Assembly (NCBI RefSeq): GCF_016907755.1
Contig: NZ_JAFBCN010000001.1
Location: forward strand, 62,001 to 126,000
Reading direction: 5' to 3'
Length of the DNA stretch: 64,000 nt
DNA from: Cellulosimicrobium cellulans
GTDB lineage: Bacteria; Actinomycetota; Actinomycetes; Actinomycetales; Cellulomonadaceae
Of this stretch, positions 31,713-40,715 are shown piece by piece (the first letter of the stretch is position 1; the number at the start of each line of letters is the position of its first letter). Under the pieces are notes generated by a model. That model worked only from the letters and a program-made list of their open reading frames with translations. It ran no database searches and was not told the origin of the DNA. The translations under genes were made by a program, and so were the position numbers.

Positions 31713-32593
31713 ACGACGCCCTCTCCGTGCTCCTCGAACCGCTCACCGAACCGCTGTCGTTCGAGTTCCTGCGCACGGCACTCGCGGTGACGGTCACCGC
31801 CGGGATCGTGTGCGGCGTGCTGTCGTGCTGGCTCGTGCTCGTCGGGTGGTCGCTCATGGGCGACGCCGTCTCGCACGCCGTGCTGCCCGGCGTCGTGCTC
31901 GCGTACGTCGTGGGGGCGCCGTTCGCGCTCGGTGCGCTGGTGTTCGGCCTGCTCGCGGTCCTGCTCATCGGCGCGGTCCGGGACACGAGCCGCGTGAAGG
32001 AGGACGCGGCGATCGGGGTCGTGTTCACGACGCTGTTCGCGCTGGGCCTCGTGCTCATCTCCGTCACGCCGAGCCAGACGGACCTCAACCACATCCTGTT
32101 CGGCAACCTCCTCGGGGTGTCGCGCGCCGACCTGCTCCAGGTGCTGGTCCTCGGCGCGGTGACGCTCGCCGTCGTCGTGCTCAAGCGGCGCGACCTCACG
32201 CTCTACGCGTTCGACCCGACGCACGCGCACGCGATCGGCCTGTCCCCGCGGCGGCTCGGCGCGCTGCTGCTCGGCCTGCTCGCGCTGACCGTCGTCGTCG
32301 CGCTCCAGGCGGTCGGGGTCGTGCTCGTGGTCGCGCTGCTCATCACGCCCGGCGCGACGGCCTACCTGCTCACCGACCGGTTCTCGCGGATGCTCTGGAT
32401 CTCGCCGCTCGTCGCGGCGGTGTGCGGGGTCGTCGGGATCTACGTGAGCTACTACCTCGACACGGCCTCGGGCGGCACGGTCGTGGTCGCGCTGGGCGTC
32501 GCGTTCGCCCTCGCGTACCTGTTCAGCCCGCGCCACGGCCTGATCGGGACCCGCGTCGCCGCCGCACGACGCCGGCGCCTCGTCCGGGTCTGA
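31709..32593 (+). CDS. Metal ABC transporter permease
   Basis: 294-residue ABC-3-family permease with about eight hydrophobic segments. Diagnostic sequence: SWLVLVGWSLMGDAVSHAVLPGVVLAYVVG (residues about 48-77) and VGVVLVVALLITPGATAYLL (about 206-225). GTG 31709 overlaps the ATPase stop. Together the three genes form a complete importer. The C-terminal RRRRLVRV tail is cytoplasmic. No Mur/DtxR/MntR gene lies nearby, and I could not recognise a metal-regulator box in the promoter. Confidence 0.92.
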   Translation: MNDALSVLLEPLTEPLSFEFLRTALAVTVTAGIVCGVLSCWLVLVGWSLMGDAVSHAVLPGVVLAYVVGAPFALGALVFGLLAVLLIGAVRDTSRVKEDAAIGVVFTTLFALGLVLISVTPSQTDLNHILFGNLLGVSRADLLQVLVLGAVTLAVVVLKRRDLTLYAFDPTHAHAIGLSPRRLGALLLGLLALTVVVALQAVGVVLVVALLITPGATAYLLTDRFSRMLWISPLVAAVCGVVGIYVSYYLDTASGGTVVVALGVAFALAYLFSPRHGLIGTRVAAARRRRLVRV

Positions 32594-32728
32594 CTCTGCG
32601 CCCGCCGGGGCCGCGGACCGTTCCGGACGTCGGGCGACGTGTCGCCCACGTGCGCTGTGTGCGAAATCTCCATGAATTCGCCCACGATTCCCTGGCTCTT
32701 CTCAGGTTCGACCGGGAGACTAGGTGCC

Positions 32729-33229
32729 ATGTCAGCGAGGACGAGCGAGCCCACGACGCCGCAGCGCACGCGCACGTCTGCCCGGTTCGCCGCGGCGAGC
32801 CTGCTCGCGCTGGCCATGATGCTCCCGATGTGCGCCACGGCCACCGCCGCCGAGGTCCAGCAGCTCATCGCCGACGCGCAGGTCCAGACCGAGACGATCG
32901 GTGACGACCTCGACCGGGTCCACGCCCAGCTCCCCGCCCTCCACCCCGTGCTCCGCAACGACGTGCTCGACGCCGTCGAGTCCGTCCAGGCGGCGACGGA
33001 CGAGGCCCGTTCCGCGCTCGACCGCGCGACCGACGGCGACGAGGCCGCCGACGGCCGGGCCGCCGTCGCGCTGGCGGACGCGCAGGTCGCGCTCGACGCG
33101 GCGTCCGCGCAGCTCCGGTACGCGACGGACCTCGCCCACGACGCGGGCGAGGGTGTCGCCGTCGCGCTGGAGCGGCTGCAGGCCCACATCGACGTGCTCC
33201 GCGGCGAGACGAGCCGCGCCGGGGTCTGA
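32729..33229 (+). CDS. Exported coiled-coil protein, paralogue of the 5622 lipoprotein
   Basis: 166 residues. A hydrophobic signal sequence (ASLLALAMMLPMCATATAAE) is followed by a helical, Ala/Asp-rich coiled-coil body. Similarity to the lipoprotein at 5622-6140 is clear after the signal: EVQQLIADAQVQTETIGDD versus QVQQFLDDARSQAETIGDD. The Cys in MCATATAA could be a lipobox, but it lies before the AxA-type signal peptidase site, so secretion is as likely as anchoring. GAGACT lies 7 nt before ATG 32729; the upstream DNA (TCTCAGGTTCG...GGGAGACT) resembles that of its paralogue. Function unknown. Confidence 0.72.
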   Translation: MSARTSEPTTPQRTRTSARFAAASLLALAMMLPMCATATAAEVQQLIADAQVQTETIGDDLDRVHAQLPALHPVLRNDVLDAVESVQAATDEARSALDRATDGDEAADGRAAVALADAQVALDAASAQLRYATDLAHDAGEGVAVALERLQAHIDVLRGETSRAGV

Positions 33230-33302
33230 CCCCCGTCGGGTAGATCTCGCGGAGAACGACCGCCGCCGCGCGGTCCGTCGCGACGCTTCCTACGATGGCG
33301 GG

Positions 33303-34952
33303 ATGCCGCGCGTCACCGGGATCGTCAAGCCGCACGAGGCGTTCCCCGGGATCGCGCGGCTCGATCGTGCCGTCAACGACTGGACCAACCGTCGCGCGCT
33401 CGGCCCCCCCGCGGACGCCGCGCTGTCGCGGCTCTCGACCGTGGCCGACCACAGCGTGCTGTGGGCGGGCACGGCCCTGGGCGTCGCCGCGACCGGCCGG
33501 CGCGGACGCGAGGCGGCGCTGCGCGGCTTCGGCTCGCTGCTCGTCTCGAGCCTCCTGGCGAACGTCGTCGGCAAGACCGTGTTCGGCGGCGAGCGCCCCT
33601 CGCTCGAACCGCTCCCCCTGTGGCGCCGGCTCGCCGACCCCCCCACGTCGCCGTCGTTCCCGTCCGGCCACTCGGCGTCCGCGGCGGCGTTCGTCACGGG
33701 TGTCGCGACCGTGTGGCCCACGCTGGGCCTCGCCCTCGCGCCGCTGGCCGGCGCGGTCATGTACTCGCGCCTCCACACCGGGTCCCACTGGTTCTCGGAC
33801 GTCGCAGCGGGCGCCGCGCTCGGAGCGGGGGTCGCCCTCGTGGGTCGTGCGCTCGTGCCCGGCCGGGCCGAGCGCGGCCCGGACGTCCCCGCCGGGCCGC
33901 CCGCCGTCGTCCCCGCGCTCGACGACGGGGTCGGGCTGTTCGTCGTGGTCAACCCGGCCGCGGGGTCGGGGCGCATGCTCAAGGAGGACCCGCTCGTCGC
34001 GCTGCGCGAGGGCCTGCCGCGCGCCGTCGTGCACCTGCTCAGCGAGGACGACGACCTGCGCCGTCTGTTCGACGACGCGGCCGCGGACGGTGCCCGCGCC
34101 CTCGGCATCAGCGGCGGCGACGGCACCGTCTCCACCGCCGCGGCTGCGGCCCGCGCGCACGACCTCCCGCTCGCGGTGTTCCCCGGCGGCACGCTGAACC
34201 ACTTCGCGCGCGCCGCCGACCTCACCTCCATGGGCGCGACCGTCGCCGCCGTCCGCACCGGCTCGGGCGTGACGATCGACGTCGCGGACCTCGAGGTCGA
34301 CGGGGACGACGGCCCGCCGCGAACCGTGCTCAACACCTTCTCGGCGGGCGTCTACCCGGAGCTCGTCACGGAGCGCGAGAAGCACGAGCACCGCCTCGGC
34401 AAGTGGCCGGCGGCGGTGCTCGCCGCGGCGCGGGTCCTGCGTCGCGCGCACCGCGTGCGGATGACGGTCGACGGGCACGAGGGCGAATACTGGTCGTTGT
34501 TCGCGGGTGTCAACCGCTACTACCCGCAGAGCCTCGCCCCCGTCGAGCGGCGCCGGCTGGACGACGGCGTCCTCGATGTCCGCACGGCCCGCGCGGAGCG
34601 GCGCGCGAGCCGGCTGCGCACGTTCCTCGAGGTCGCGGCGGGCGACACCGGGACCCGCGTCGCGCGCCGGGTGCCCGGCGTGCGGCGCCACCTCGTGGTC
34701 GACGCGACGGCCGTCCCGACGCTCGAGCTGCGGTTCCCCTCCCGGGGCGCCGTGGTCGGCCCGGACGGAAAACCCGTGCCCGACGGCGGGGCCTCGCCCG
34801 AGGCTGCCGGGCCGCCGCCCGTGGTGCTCGCGCACGACGGCGAGACCCTCGCGCTCGACGGCGCCGGGAGCGGCGACACGGTCACCGTCCGTCTCACGAT
34901 GCGGCCCGGCGCCGTGCGGATCTACGCGCCACGCGACCCCACCGCCGGGTAG
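33303..34952 (+). CDS. PAP2 phosphatase / diacylglycerol-kinase-like fusion
   Basis: 549 residues. The N-terminal PAP2 (lipid phosphatase) domain is at about 45-190, with all three motifs: KTVFGGERPSLE, FPSGHSASAA and SRLHTGSHWFSD. The C-terminal lipid kinase (DAGK catalytic) domain at about 215-520 has VVVNPAAGSGRM, ISGGDGTVS and FPGGTLNHFA. Such bifunctional proteins occur in actinobacteria and are thought to interconvert phosphorylated and free lipids at the membrane. TACGAT lies 6 nt before ATG 33303 (leaderless). It follows the coiled-coil gene but has its own promoter-like signal. Substrate unknown. Confidence 0.9.
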   Translation: MPRVTGIVKPHEAFPGIARLDRAVNDWTNRRALGPPADAALSRLSTVADHSVLWAGTALGVAATGRRGREAALRGFGSLLVSSLLANVVGKTVFGGERPSLEPLPLWRRLADPPTSPSFPSGHSASAAAFVTGVATVWPTLGLALAPLAGAVMYSRLHTGSHWFSDVAAGAALGAGVALVGRALVPGRAERGPDVPAGPPAVVPALDDGVGLFVVVNPAAGSGRMLKEDPLVALREGLPRAVVHLLSEDDDLRRLFDDAAADGARALGISGGDGTVSTAAAAARAHDLPLAVFPGGTLNHFARAADLTSMGATVAAVRTGSGVTIDVADLEVDGDDGPPRTVLNTFSAGVYPELVTEREKHEHRLGKWPAAVLAAARVLRRAHRVRMTVDGHEGEYWSLFAGVNRYYPQSLAPVERRRLDDGVLDVRTARAERRASRLRTFLEVAAGDTGTRVARRVPGVRRHLVVDATAVPTLELRFPSRGAVVGPDGKPVPDGGASPEAAGPPPVVLAHDGETLALDGAGSGDTVTVRLTMRPGAVRIYAPRDPTAG

Positions 34953-34994
34953 GACGTCACGCCTATCCCTTTTGTCACGCTTTCACGGACATCG

Positions 34995-35008
34995 GGGAGA
35001 ACTCCCCC
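34995..35008. promoter_or_regulatory. Short inverted repeat upstream of the DUF4190-like gene
   Basis: GGGGAG-AA-CTCCCC is a perfect 6-bp inverted repeat, 113 nt before the ATG of the small membrane protein. The DNA around it is locally less GC-rich. It could be an operator or a terminator of the upstream fusion gene. Confidence 0.3.
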
Positions 35009-35120
35009 TGTTCAGACACACACGACATGGCCCACAATGAGCCCCGCACGCGCGCGGACGGCCCGTCCGCGCCGCCACCGGACCCGGCCACGTCGGCCCA
35101 CCCCAGAAAGCAGAAGAACC

Positions 35121-35423
35121 ATGGCCCAGCAGTACCCCGCCGCCCCGCAGGCCCCCGCCGGCTACGCCGCCCCGATCGAGGACCCGGGCAAGACCCTGGG
35201 CATCGTGGGCTTCGTGCTCGCGTTCGTCTTCGCCATCGCGGGCATCGTCGTCAGCGCGATCGCGCGCAAGAAGAGCAAGGAGGCGGGCTTCGACAACCAG
35301 CTCGCCAAGTGGGGCCTCATCCTCAGCATCATCTTCACGGTGCTGGGCGCCATCGGGACGATCATCTACATCGTCGCGATCGCCGCGCTCGTCGCGAACG
35401 GCGCCGTGACCTCGACGTACTGA
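35121..35423 (+). CDS. Small DUF4190-like membrane protein
   Basis: 100 residues: a Pro/Ala-rich cytoplasmic N-terminus (residues 1-28), hydrophobic helix 1 (LGIVGFVLAFVFAIAGIVVS, about 32-51), a short charged loop ARKKSKEAGFDNQLAKWG and helix 2 (about 70-95). The layout (Pro-rich tail, two helices, G-x2-G motifs) is typical of DUF4190-like proteins of unknown function. The upstream in-frame extension to 35037 is Arg/Pro-rich noise. A strong hairpin terminator follows. Confidence 0.75.
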   Translation: MAQQYPAAPQAPAGYAAPIEDPGKTLGIVGFVLAFVFAIAGIVVSAIARKKSKEAGFDNQLAKWGLILSIIFTVLGAIGTIIYIVAIAALVANGAVTSTY

Positions 35424-35454
35424 CGTCGCCGCGCCGCCAGCCGGCGCCCCGTCC

Positions 35455-35488
35455 GACGGCCGTCGTCCCACCCGGGACGGCGGCCGTC
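35455..35488 (+). terminator. Hairpin terminator
   Basis: GACGGCCGTCGTCCC pairs with GGGACGGCGGCCGTC with one mismatch and a 4-nt loop, 31 nt after the stop codon. Confidence 0.65.
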
Positions 35489-35628
35489 GTCGTGCTCGGG
35501 GTGGGCTGCACGCGACCGCGACCGGTCGCGGAAGATCCTGCGGCCGGGCACGGTTGAGACGGCGCACGACCGCGCCGCCGGTGAGCCCCACCGGTCCCCC
35601 GACGGTCGCCCGACCGCAGGAGCAGACG

Positions 35629-36723
35629 ATGACCGACGACACGAGCACCCCGACCACCCCGGCGAGCGCCCCTGTCGGCCAGCCGGACCCCGCGACCGTC
35701 GAGCTGGGCCTCGACACGTTCGGCGACGTCACCTCCGACGCGGGCGGCGCCCTGCTCAGCGGGGCGCGCACGATCCGCGACGTCGTCGAGGAGGCGGAGC
35801 TCGCGGACCAGGTCGGTGTCGACTTCTTCGGCGTCGGCGAGCACCACCGCGCGGACTTCGCGATCAGTGCGCCGGAGGTCGTGCTCGCGGGGATCGCGAC
35901 GCGGACGTCGCGCATCCGCCTCGGCTCCGCGGTGACCGTGCTCAGCTCGGACGACCCGGTGCGGGTCTTCGAGCGGTTCTCGACGCTCGACGCGCTGTCC
36001 GGCGGGCGCGCGGAGGTCATCCTCGGGCGCGGGTCGTTCATCGAGTCGTTCCCGCTGTTCGGGTACGACCTCGCGGACTACGAGGTGCTGTTCGAGGAGA
36101 AGCTCGACCTGTTCGTCCACCTGCTCGACGAGGGCCCGGTCACGTGGTCGGGCACGACGCGCGCCGGGCTGGCCGACCAGGAGGTCTGGCCCAAAACGGA
36201 GGGCGGGCGCCTGCGCACGTGGGTCGGCGTGGGCGGGTCGCCCGAGTCGGTGGTCCGGACGGCGCGGCACGGGCTCGGTCTCATGCTCGCGATCATCGGC
36301 GGCGAGCCCGAGCGGTTCCGGCCCTACGTGGACCTCTACCACCGCGCCGTCGAGGAGCTCGGCAACCCGGTGCTGCCGGTCGGCGTGCACTCCCCCGGCC
36401 ATGTCGCCGAGACCGACGAGCAGGCGCAGGAGGAGGTCTACGAGCACTTCGCGGCCATGAACAACCGCATCGGCCGCGAGCGCGGCTGGCCCGCGTACCA
36501 CCGCGGGCGCTTCGCCCACGACGTGCGCGACGGCTCGCTCTACGTCGGCTCGCCCGAGACCGTCGCGCGCAAGATCGCCCGCACGGTCCGCCTGCTCGGC
36601 GCGGGCCGGTTCGACCTCAAGTACTCGACCGGCACGCTCCCCCACTCGGCCATGCTGCGCAGCATCGAGCTCTACGGCACCCAGGTCATCCCCCGCGTCC
36701 GCGAGCTCCTCGCGGAGTCCTGA
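35629..36723 (+). CDS. LLM-class flavin-dependent oxidoreductase
   Basis: 364-residue luciferase-like monooxygenase (TIM barrel, FMN or F420). Family segments: VGVDFFGVGEHHRADFAISAP (about 62-82), RIRLGSAVTVLSSDDPVRVFE, GRAEVILGRGSFIESFPLFGYD and TWVGVGGSPESVVRTARHGLG. The N-terminal 20 residues are Thr/Pro-rich. ATG 35629 follows CAGGAGC. It stands alone and converges on the NAD-epimerase-like gene, with a family A palindrome between. Substrate unknown. Confidence 0.87.
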   Translation: MTDDTSTPTTPASAPVGQPDPATVELGLDTFGDVTSDAGGALLSGARTIRDVVEEAELADQVGVDFFGVGEHHRADFAISAPEVVLAGIATRTSRIRLGSAVTVLSSDDPVRVFERFSTLDALSGGRAEVILGRGSFIESFPLFGYDLADYEVLFEEKLDLFVHLLDEGPVTWSGTTRAGLADQEVWPKTEGGRLRTWVGVGGSPESVVRTARHGLGLMLAIIGGEPERFRPYVDLYHRAVEELGNPVLPVGVHSPGHVAETDEQAQEEVYEHFAAMNNRIGRERGWPAYHRGRFAHDVRDGSLYVGSPETVARKIARTVRLLGAGRFDLKYSTGTLPHSAMLRSIELYGTQVIPRVRELLAES

Positions 36724-36743
36724 CCCCCGGCCCCACGCCCGCC

Positions 36744-36804
36744 GTCGAACACGAGGTTGCTGTCGTTATCGGGCTGATAGCGGCAGCAACCTCGTGTTGG
36801 GCGG
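36744..36804. repeat. Family A palindromic repeat, copy 2
   Basis: The left arm GTCGAACACGAGGTTGCTGT continues as CGTTATC; the right arm reads GATAGCGGCAGCAACC, then TCGTGTTGGGC. It lies 21 nt past the LLM gene stop, between convergent genes. Confidence 0.8.
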
Positions 36805-36866
36805 CGGGCAGGGTCGTGTTCGACGACGGCCGGTCCCCGGGGGTCGTGGGCGGCCGGGTCGGCGGG

Positions 36867-37922
36867 TCAGTCGGTGGCGGCTGCGCGGAGAGCGGCAGCC
36901 TCGAGGTCCGGCGGGAGGCCGACGGCGGGACGGTCCGCGCGCTGCGGCGTCGCCTCGCCCGCGACGTCGAGTTCGCGGAGCCACGCCCAGGTGTCGCGCA
37001 CGGTCTCGTTCACGTCCCGCGGGTGGAGCCCGAGAGCGTACGCGTGCGACGTGTCGGAGCCGTGGAGCGCGTCGTGCAGCTCGCCGGGCGGGAGCCAGAC
37101 CGGGAGCTGCGTCCAGGGCGCGATCCCCGCGGCGAGCACCACCTCCGGCTCGACCCACACGAGCTCGGCGGGCGGGTTCCCGGCCGCGGCGGCGTCGTCG
37201 GCCGTCACGGCGACGCACGCGGCGAGCAGCTCGCCCGTCGTCGTGTGGCCCGGTGCGCTGACGACGTCGACCGGTCCCGACGCGCCCGCGAGCGCCGCAC
37301 CCAGCGCGAACGCCGCGAGGTCGCGCGCGTCGACGTACTGCAGCGGCAGGTCCGCCGGCCCGGGCGCGAGCACGGGCCCGCCCTGCGCGACGCGCCGGAG
37401 CCACCACGGCAGCCGCCCGACGTTCTCCCGCGGGCCGAGGATCAGCCCCGCGCGCAGCAGGACGGCCCGGTCGCCGAGCGCGTCCACGGCGGCGATCTCC
37501 GCCCCTCGCTTGGCGCGGGCGTAGTCGTCGTGCGTCGTGTCGTCCGGGTCGCCGTCGACGACCGACGCCGTCTCGTCGGCTCCGCGGGGCTTCGGGAACG
37601 GGTACACCGAGCGCGACGACACGTAGACGTACCGGCTGTCGCCGGGGATCCTGCCGGCGAGCAGCCGCGCGGCGTCGCGGACCGCCGCGGGCGCCCACGA
37701 CCACGTGTCCACCACGACGTCCCACGTCTGCGGGACGTCGTCGGCGCGCAGCGCATCCAGGCCGTCCGCGCGGGTGCGGTCGCCGACGAGCTGCCGGACG
37801 CCGTCGGGCGCGGGCGTGCTGCCGCGGTTGAGGACGGTCACGTCCCAGCCGCGGGCGAGCGCGTCGTCGACGACGGCACGTCCCACGAAGTCGGAGCCGC
37901 CGAGGACCAGGAGTCGGGTCAT
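36867..37922 (-). CDS. NAD-dependent epimerase/dehydratase-like protein
   Basis: 351-residue extended-SDR protein. Rossmann motif LVLGGSDFVGRAVVDDAL (about 4-21), VVVDTWSWAP and the active-site region YVYVSSRSVYPFP with a downstream YARAKRGAE (YxxxK-like). The C-terminal substrate domain extends to DVNETVRDTWAWLREL. It resembles the mRNA-binding/atypical SDR group annotated as reductases of unknown substrate. ATG 37922 has CAGAGT 6 nt upstream and no Shine-Dalgarno. A tail of about 25 residues (EATPQRADRPAVG onward) is variable. Confidence 0.82.
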   Translation of the reverse strand: MTRLLVLGGSDFVGRAVVDDALARGWDVTVLNRGSTPAPDGVRQLVGDRTRADGLDALRADDVPQTWDVVVDTWSWAPAAVRDAARLLAGRIPGDSRYVYVSSRSVYPFPKPRGADETASVVDGDPDDTTHDDYARAKRGAEIAAVDALGDRAVLLRAGLILGPRENVGRLPWWLRRVAQGGPVLAPGPADLPLQYVDARDLAAFALGAALAGASGPVDVVSAPGHTTTGELLAACVAVTADDAAAAGNPPAELVWVEPEVVLAAGIAPWTQLPVWLPPGELHDALHGSDTSHAYALGLHPRDVNETVRDTWAWLRELDVAGEATPQRADRPAVGLPPDLEAAALRAAATD

Positions 37923-38054
37923 GGACCCACTCTGGTGCGTCGTCGACTCGCCCGCAGGCGGTTTCGCCGCGGGCAGACGGCCGGAGGCGCGCGCGCTCGG
38001 ACAGGCCCTCTCGGCCCGGGTCCCGCCCGACCCACCTGGCAAGGTTTCCTGGCC

Positions 38055-38474
38055 ATGACGCCCGACACCGAGGAGGCACCGTGCATCTACCTCGACTCGT
38101 GTCTCGTGATCTACCTGGTCGAGGACGCGGAGCGCGGGTCCCACGTACGCGGGCTGCTCGCCCGGCACGGCGAGGAGGAGTTCGCGATCAGCCCGCTGGT
38201 CCGGCTCGAGTGCCTCGTCGGGCCGCTCCGGTCCGGGGACGTCGAGCTCGAGGACCGGTACCGCGCGGCACTCGGGCTGTTCGCCGAGGTGCCGCTCGAC
38301 GCCACAGTCTTCGAGCGTGCCGCGCGTCTCCGCGCCGCCTCGTCGCTCCGCACGTCTGACGCACTCCACCTCGCCGCCGCGCAGGTGCACGGGTGCACCG
38401 CCCTGTGGACGAACGACGCGCGGCTCGCCGTCGCCGGACGCGGGCTCGCCGTGGACGTGCTGCGCGGCGCCTGA
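38055..38474 (+). CDS. Orphan PIN-domain (VapC-like) protein
   Basis: 139-residue PIN-fold putative RNase. Acidic site residues: Asp in IYLDSCLVIYLVE (about residue 15), Glu in VRLECLVGP, Asp in LRTSDALHLAAA and Asp in LWTNDARLAV, so the active site looks complete. No antitoxin gene lies upstream; 132 nt separate it from the divergent SDR gene, with no open frame that fits. ATG 38055 has no clear ribosome-binding site, whereas GAGGAGG at 38070-38076 sits before an out-of-frame GTG and the conserved IYLDS, hinting at an altered start region. Confidence 0.72.
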   Translation: MTPDTEEAPCIYLDSCLVIYLVEDAERGSHVRGLLARHGEEEFAISPLVRLECLVGPLRSGDVELEDRYRAALGLFAEVPLDATVFERAARLRAASSLRTSDALHLAAAQVHGCTALWTNDARLAVAGRGLAVDVLRGA

Positions 38475-38509
38475 CCCGGACCCCCGGGTGCGCGCGCAAC
38501 GGCCGACGC

Positions 38510-39418
38510 TCAGTCAGGGTCGGTCGGGTCCAGGGGTGCGTCGGGGTCGAGGTTGACGACGCCGCGGCGCCAGTAGCCGTGCACCTCGACCTGGTCGGGC
38601 CGCGCCCCCGTCCGTCGTAGGTCGCGACGCACCGGGACGAGGTCGGTCGCCTCACCGGCGCCGAACACGTACTCGTCGGCGTCGAGCGGGCCCAGGGCGC
38701 GGACCGCCTCCGCGAGCTGGCCGGGACCGTCCGTGCGGTAGAGGATCTCGAGCGTCGCGCGACCGAGCTCGTCCTCGACGAACGACTCGTCCACGTCGTC
38801 GCCGACCTCCACGATCGCCGTCACCGGGACGTCCGTCGCGACGGCGTCGACCCACCGCGCGAGCGCGGGCAGCCCCGACTCGTCCCCGACGAGCAGCAGC
38901 CGCGCGACGCCGTCGGGCACGCCGCGGCTCGTCGTCGGGCCTGCGAGCACGACCTCGTCACCGACCTGCGCCCGAGCCGCCCACGCCGATGCCGGACCGC
39001 CCTCCCCGGTGGGCGGCGCGCCCGGGTCGGCGCCACCGTGCAGCACCCAGTCGACGTCGACCTCGGCGACCCCGTCGACCGTCCGCGTCGCCCGCACGGT
39101 CATCTCGCGCGAGATCGACACGACGCCGGTCGGGCGCTGGAGCGCGCCGTCCGCCGTCAGGGTCGGGGCGTGCAGGACGCCGCTCGCCGGGTCGGGCAGG
39201 AAGACCTTGACGTGGTCGTCCGGGCCCGGAGCGCGCAGCGCAGCGAGCGAGGCCAGGCGCGAGCCGTCGACGTCAGGCCCGGCCGCCCGTCCGTCGTGCG
39301 CGGTCGGGGCGGCATCGCGGAACGTGATGCGCCGCAGCGCGCCGGACGTCTCCTGGACGCGGTGCACGCGGGCGCGGCGGGGAACGAGGTCGAGGGTGGT
39401 CCGGGCTCGGGTGAACAC
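38510..39418 (-). CDS. Siderophore-interacting protein (ferric-siderophore reductase type)
   Basis: 302-residue SIP-family flavoprotein. FAD-binding barrel at about 15-155 (RVHRVQETSGALRRITF; DDHVKVFLPDPASGVLHAP) and NAD(P)H-binding-like C-terminal domain at about 165-290 (RLLLVGDESGLPALARWVDA; DEYVFGAGEAT; VEVHGYWRRGV). The C-terminal GYWRRG is a family hallmark. It reduces ferric siderophores in the cytoplasm to release iron. GTG 39418 has CAGAAT 6 nt upstream (leaderless). No siderophore transporter is adjacent. Confidence 0.88.
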   Translation of the reverse strand: MFTRARTTLDLVPRRARVHRVQETSGALRRITFRDAAPTAHDGRAAGPDVDGSRLASLAALRAPGPDDHVKVFLPDPASGVLHAPTLTADGALQRPTGVVSISREMTVRATRTVDGVAEVDVDWVLHGGADPGAPPTGEGGPASAWAARAQVGDEVVLAGPTTSRGVPDGVARLLLVGDESGLPALARWVDAVATDVPVTAIVEVGDDVDESFVEDELGRATLEILYRTDGPGQLAEAVRALGPLDADEYVFGAGEATDLVPVRRDLRRTGARPDQVEVHGYWRRGVVNLDPDAPLDPTDPD

Positions 39419-39431
39419 CGCCCCATTCTGC

Positions 39432-39487
39432 GCCGAGCACGACGTTGCTGTCGTTATCCGGCCGATAGCGACAGCAACGTCGTGGTC
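39432..39487. repeat. Family A palindromic repeat, copy 3
   Basis: The left arm starts GCCGAGCACGACGTTGCTGT and continues to CGTTATC; the right arm reads GATAGCGACAGCAACGTCGT. Pairing is nearly complete. It lies between the SIP gene start and the epoxide hydrolase 3' end. Confidence 0.8.
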
Positions 39488-39524
39488 GAGGGCGCGTCGC
39501 CCCGTTCTCGACGATCGCGGGGTG

Positions 39525-40652
39525 TCAGGCGAAGAACACCCGGAGGTCGGCGACGACGTCCTGCGGGACCTCGAGCGAGGCGTAGTGGCCGCCGCGCGGG
39601 AACTCGGACCAGTGCTCGATCCGGGCGTTGTCCCGCTCGGCGAACGCGCGGATCGTCTGGAAGTCGTCCCGGAAGACGGCGACGCCGATCCGGCCGCGGC
39701 TCACGACCGGCTCGGCACCGGAGCGCTGCTCCGCGTAGTGGTAGCGCGCGGCGGTCGCGTAGGAGTTGGTGAGCCAGTAGAGCGTCGCCTGCGCGAGCAC
39801 CTGGTCGGCGCTCACGAGGCTCGTCCCGTTGCCGAAGCTCTCGAACAGCTCGTGGTACGCGAGGACGGCGACGGGCGAGTCGGCGAGGCCGGCGGCCATG
39901 GTCTGCGGCCGGGACGCGTTCATCGTGTTGTAGGCGCCGACGGACTGGAACCACTGGAGGTGGCCGAGCGCCGCGAACTCCTTCTCCCCGAAGCCGTCCA
40001 TCTCCCCCGGCGCGCCGGACGGGAAGGAGAAGAGCTGGAGCACGTGGGCGCCGCGGAAGCCCTCGGGGTCGAGGATCGCGAGCTCGCGCGAGACCATCGC
40101 GCCGCCGTCGCTGCCGTGGATCCCGTAGGACGCGTAGCCGAGGTCGCGCATGAGGACGTCGTACGCGCGGGCGACGCGCGCCATCGTCCAGTCCGTGTCC
40201 CCGACGACCGGGGTGGAGAACCCGAACCCCGGCATCGACGGGATCACGAGGTGGAACGCGTCCTCGGCGCGCCCGCCGTGCGCGACGGGGTCGACGAGCG
40301 GCTCGATCATGTCGAGGAAGTCGAGGAACGAGCCCGGATAGGAGTGCGCGAGCAGCAGCGGGGTCGCGTCCTCGTGCTGCGAGCGGACGTGCAGGTAGTG
40401 GATCGGCTGGCCGTCGATCTCGGTGCGGAACCCCGGGTAGGCGTTCACCCGGTCCTCGACGGCGCGCCAGTCGAACGCCGTCCAGCGCCCGACCATGTCG
40501 CGCAGGTAGGACTCGGGCGTGCCGTAGTCCCAGGAGTCGCCGGGCGCGGCCGGCGCGAAGCGGGTCCGCTCGAGGCGCTCGCGCAGGTCGTCCAGGTCGG
40601 CCGGCGGGACGGCGACGGAGAACGGGCGGTGCTCGAGGGTCGTGCTGCTCAT
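39525..40652 (-). CDS. Epoxide hydrolase (alpha/beta hydrolase with EHN domain)
   Basis: 375-residue microsomal-type epoxide hydrolase. The N-terminal EHN lid is at about residues 5-110 (FSVAVPPADLDDLRERLERTRF; DYGTPESYLRDMVGRW). The alpha/beta core follows, with oxyanion HSYPGSFLDF, nucleophile Asp in GIHGSDGGAMVS (about residue 185) and the catalytic His in GGHYASLEVP near the C-terminus. It converts epoxides to vicinal diols. ATG 40652 follows GAGGAG. It is divergent from a WYL regulator, its likely controller, across 130 nt containing an inverted repeat. Confidence 0.9.
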   Translation of the reverse strand: MSSTTLEHRPFSVAVPPADLDDLRERLERTRFAPAAPGDSWDYGTPESYLRDMVGRWTAFDWRAVEDRVNAYPGFRTEIDGQPIHYLHVRSQHEDATPLLLAHSYPGSFLDFLDMIEPLVDPVAHGGRAEDAFHLVIPSMPGFGFSTPVVGDTDWTMARVARAYDVLMRDLGYASYGIHGSDGGAMVSRELAILDPEGFRGAHVLQLFSFPSGAPGEMDGFGEKEFAALGHLQWFQSVGAYNTMNASRPQTMAAGLADSPVAVLAYHELFESFGNGTSLVSADQVLAQATLYWLTNSYATAARYHYAEQRSGAEPVVSRGRIGVAVFRDDFQTIRAFAERDNARIEHWSEFPRGGHYASLEVPQDVVADLRVFFA

Positions 40653-40715
40653 GATTCCTCCTCGGTCGGAGCGGGCCTCGTGCCCTGCTCTGATACCGAC
40701 GCTACGCACGGTTCA

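Noticed and set aside
38081-38359. GTG-started frame after GAGGAGG within the PIN gene
   Set aside because: The Arg-rich translation has no family match; the overlapping frame encodes a clear PIN domain.
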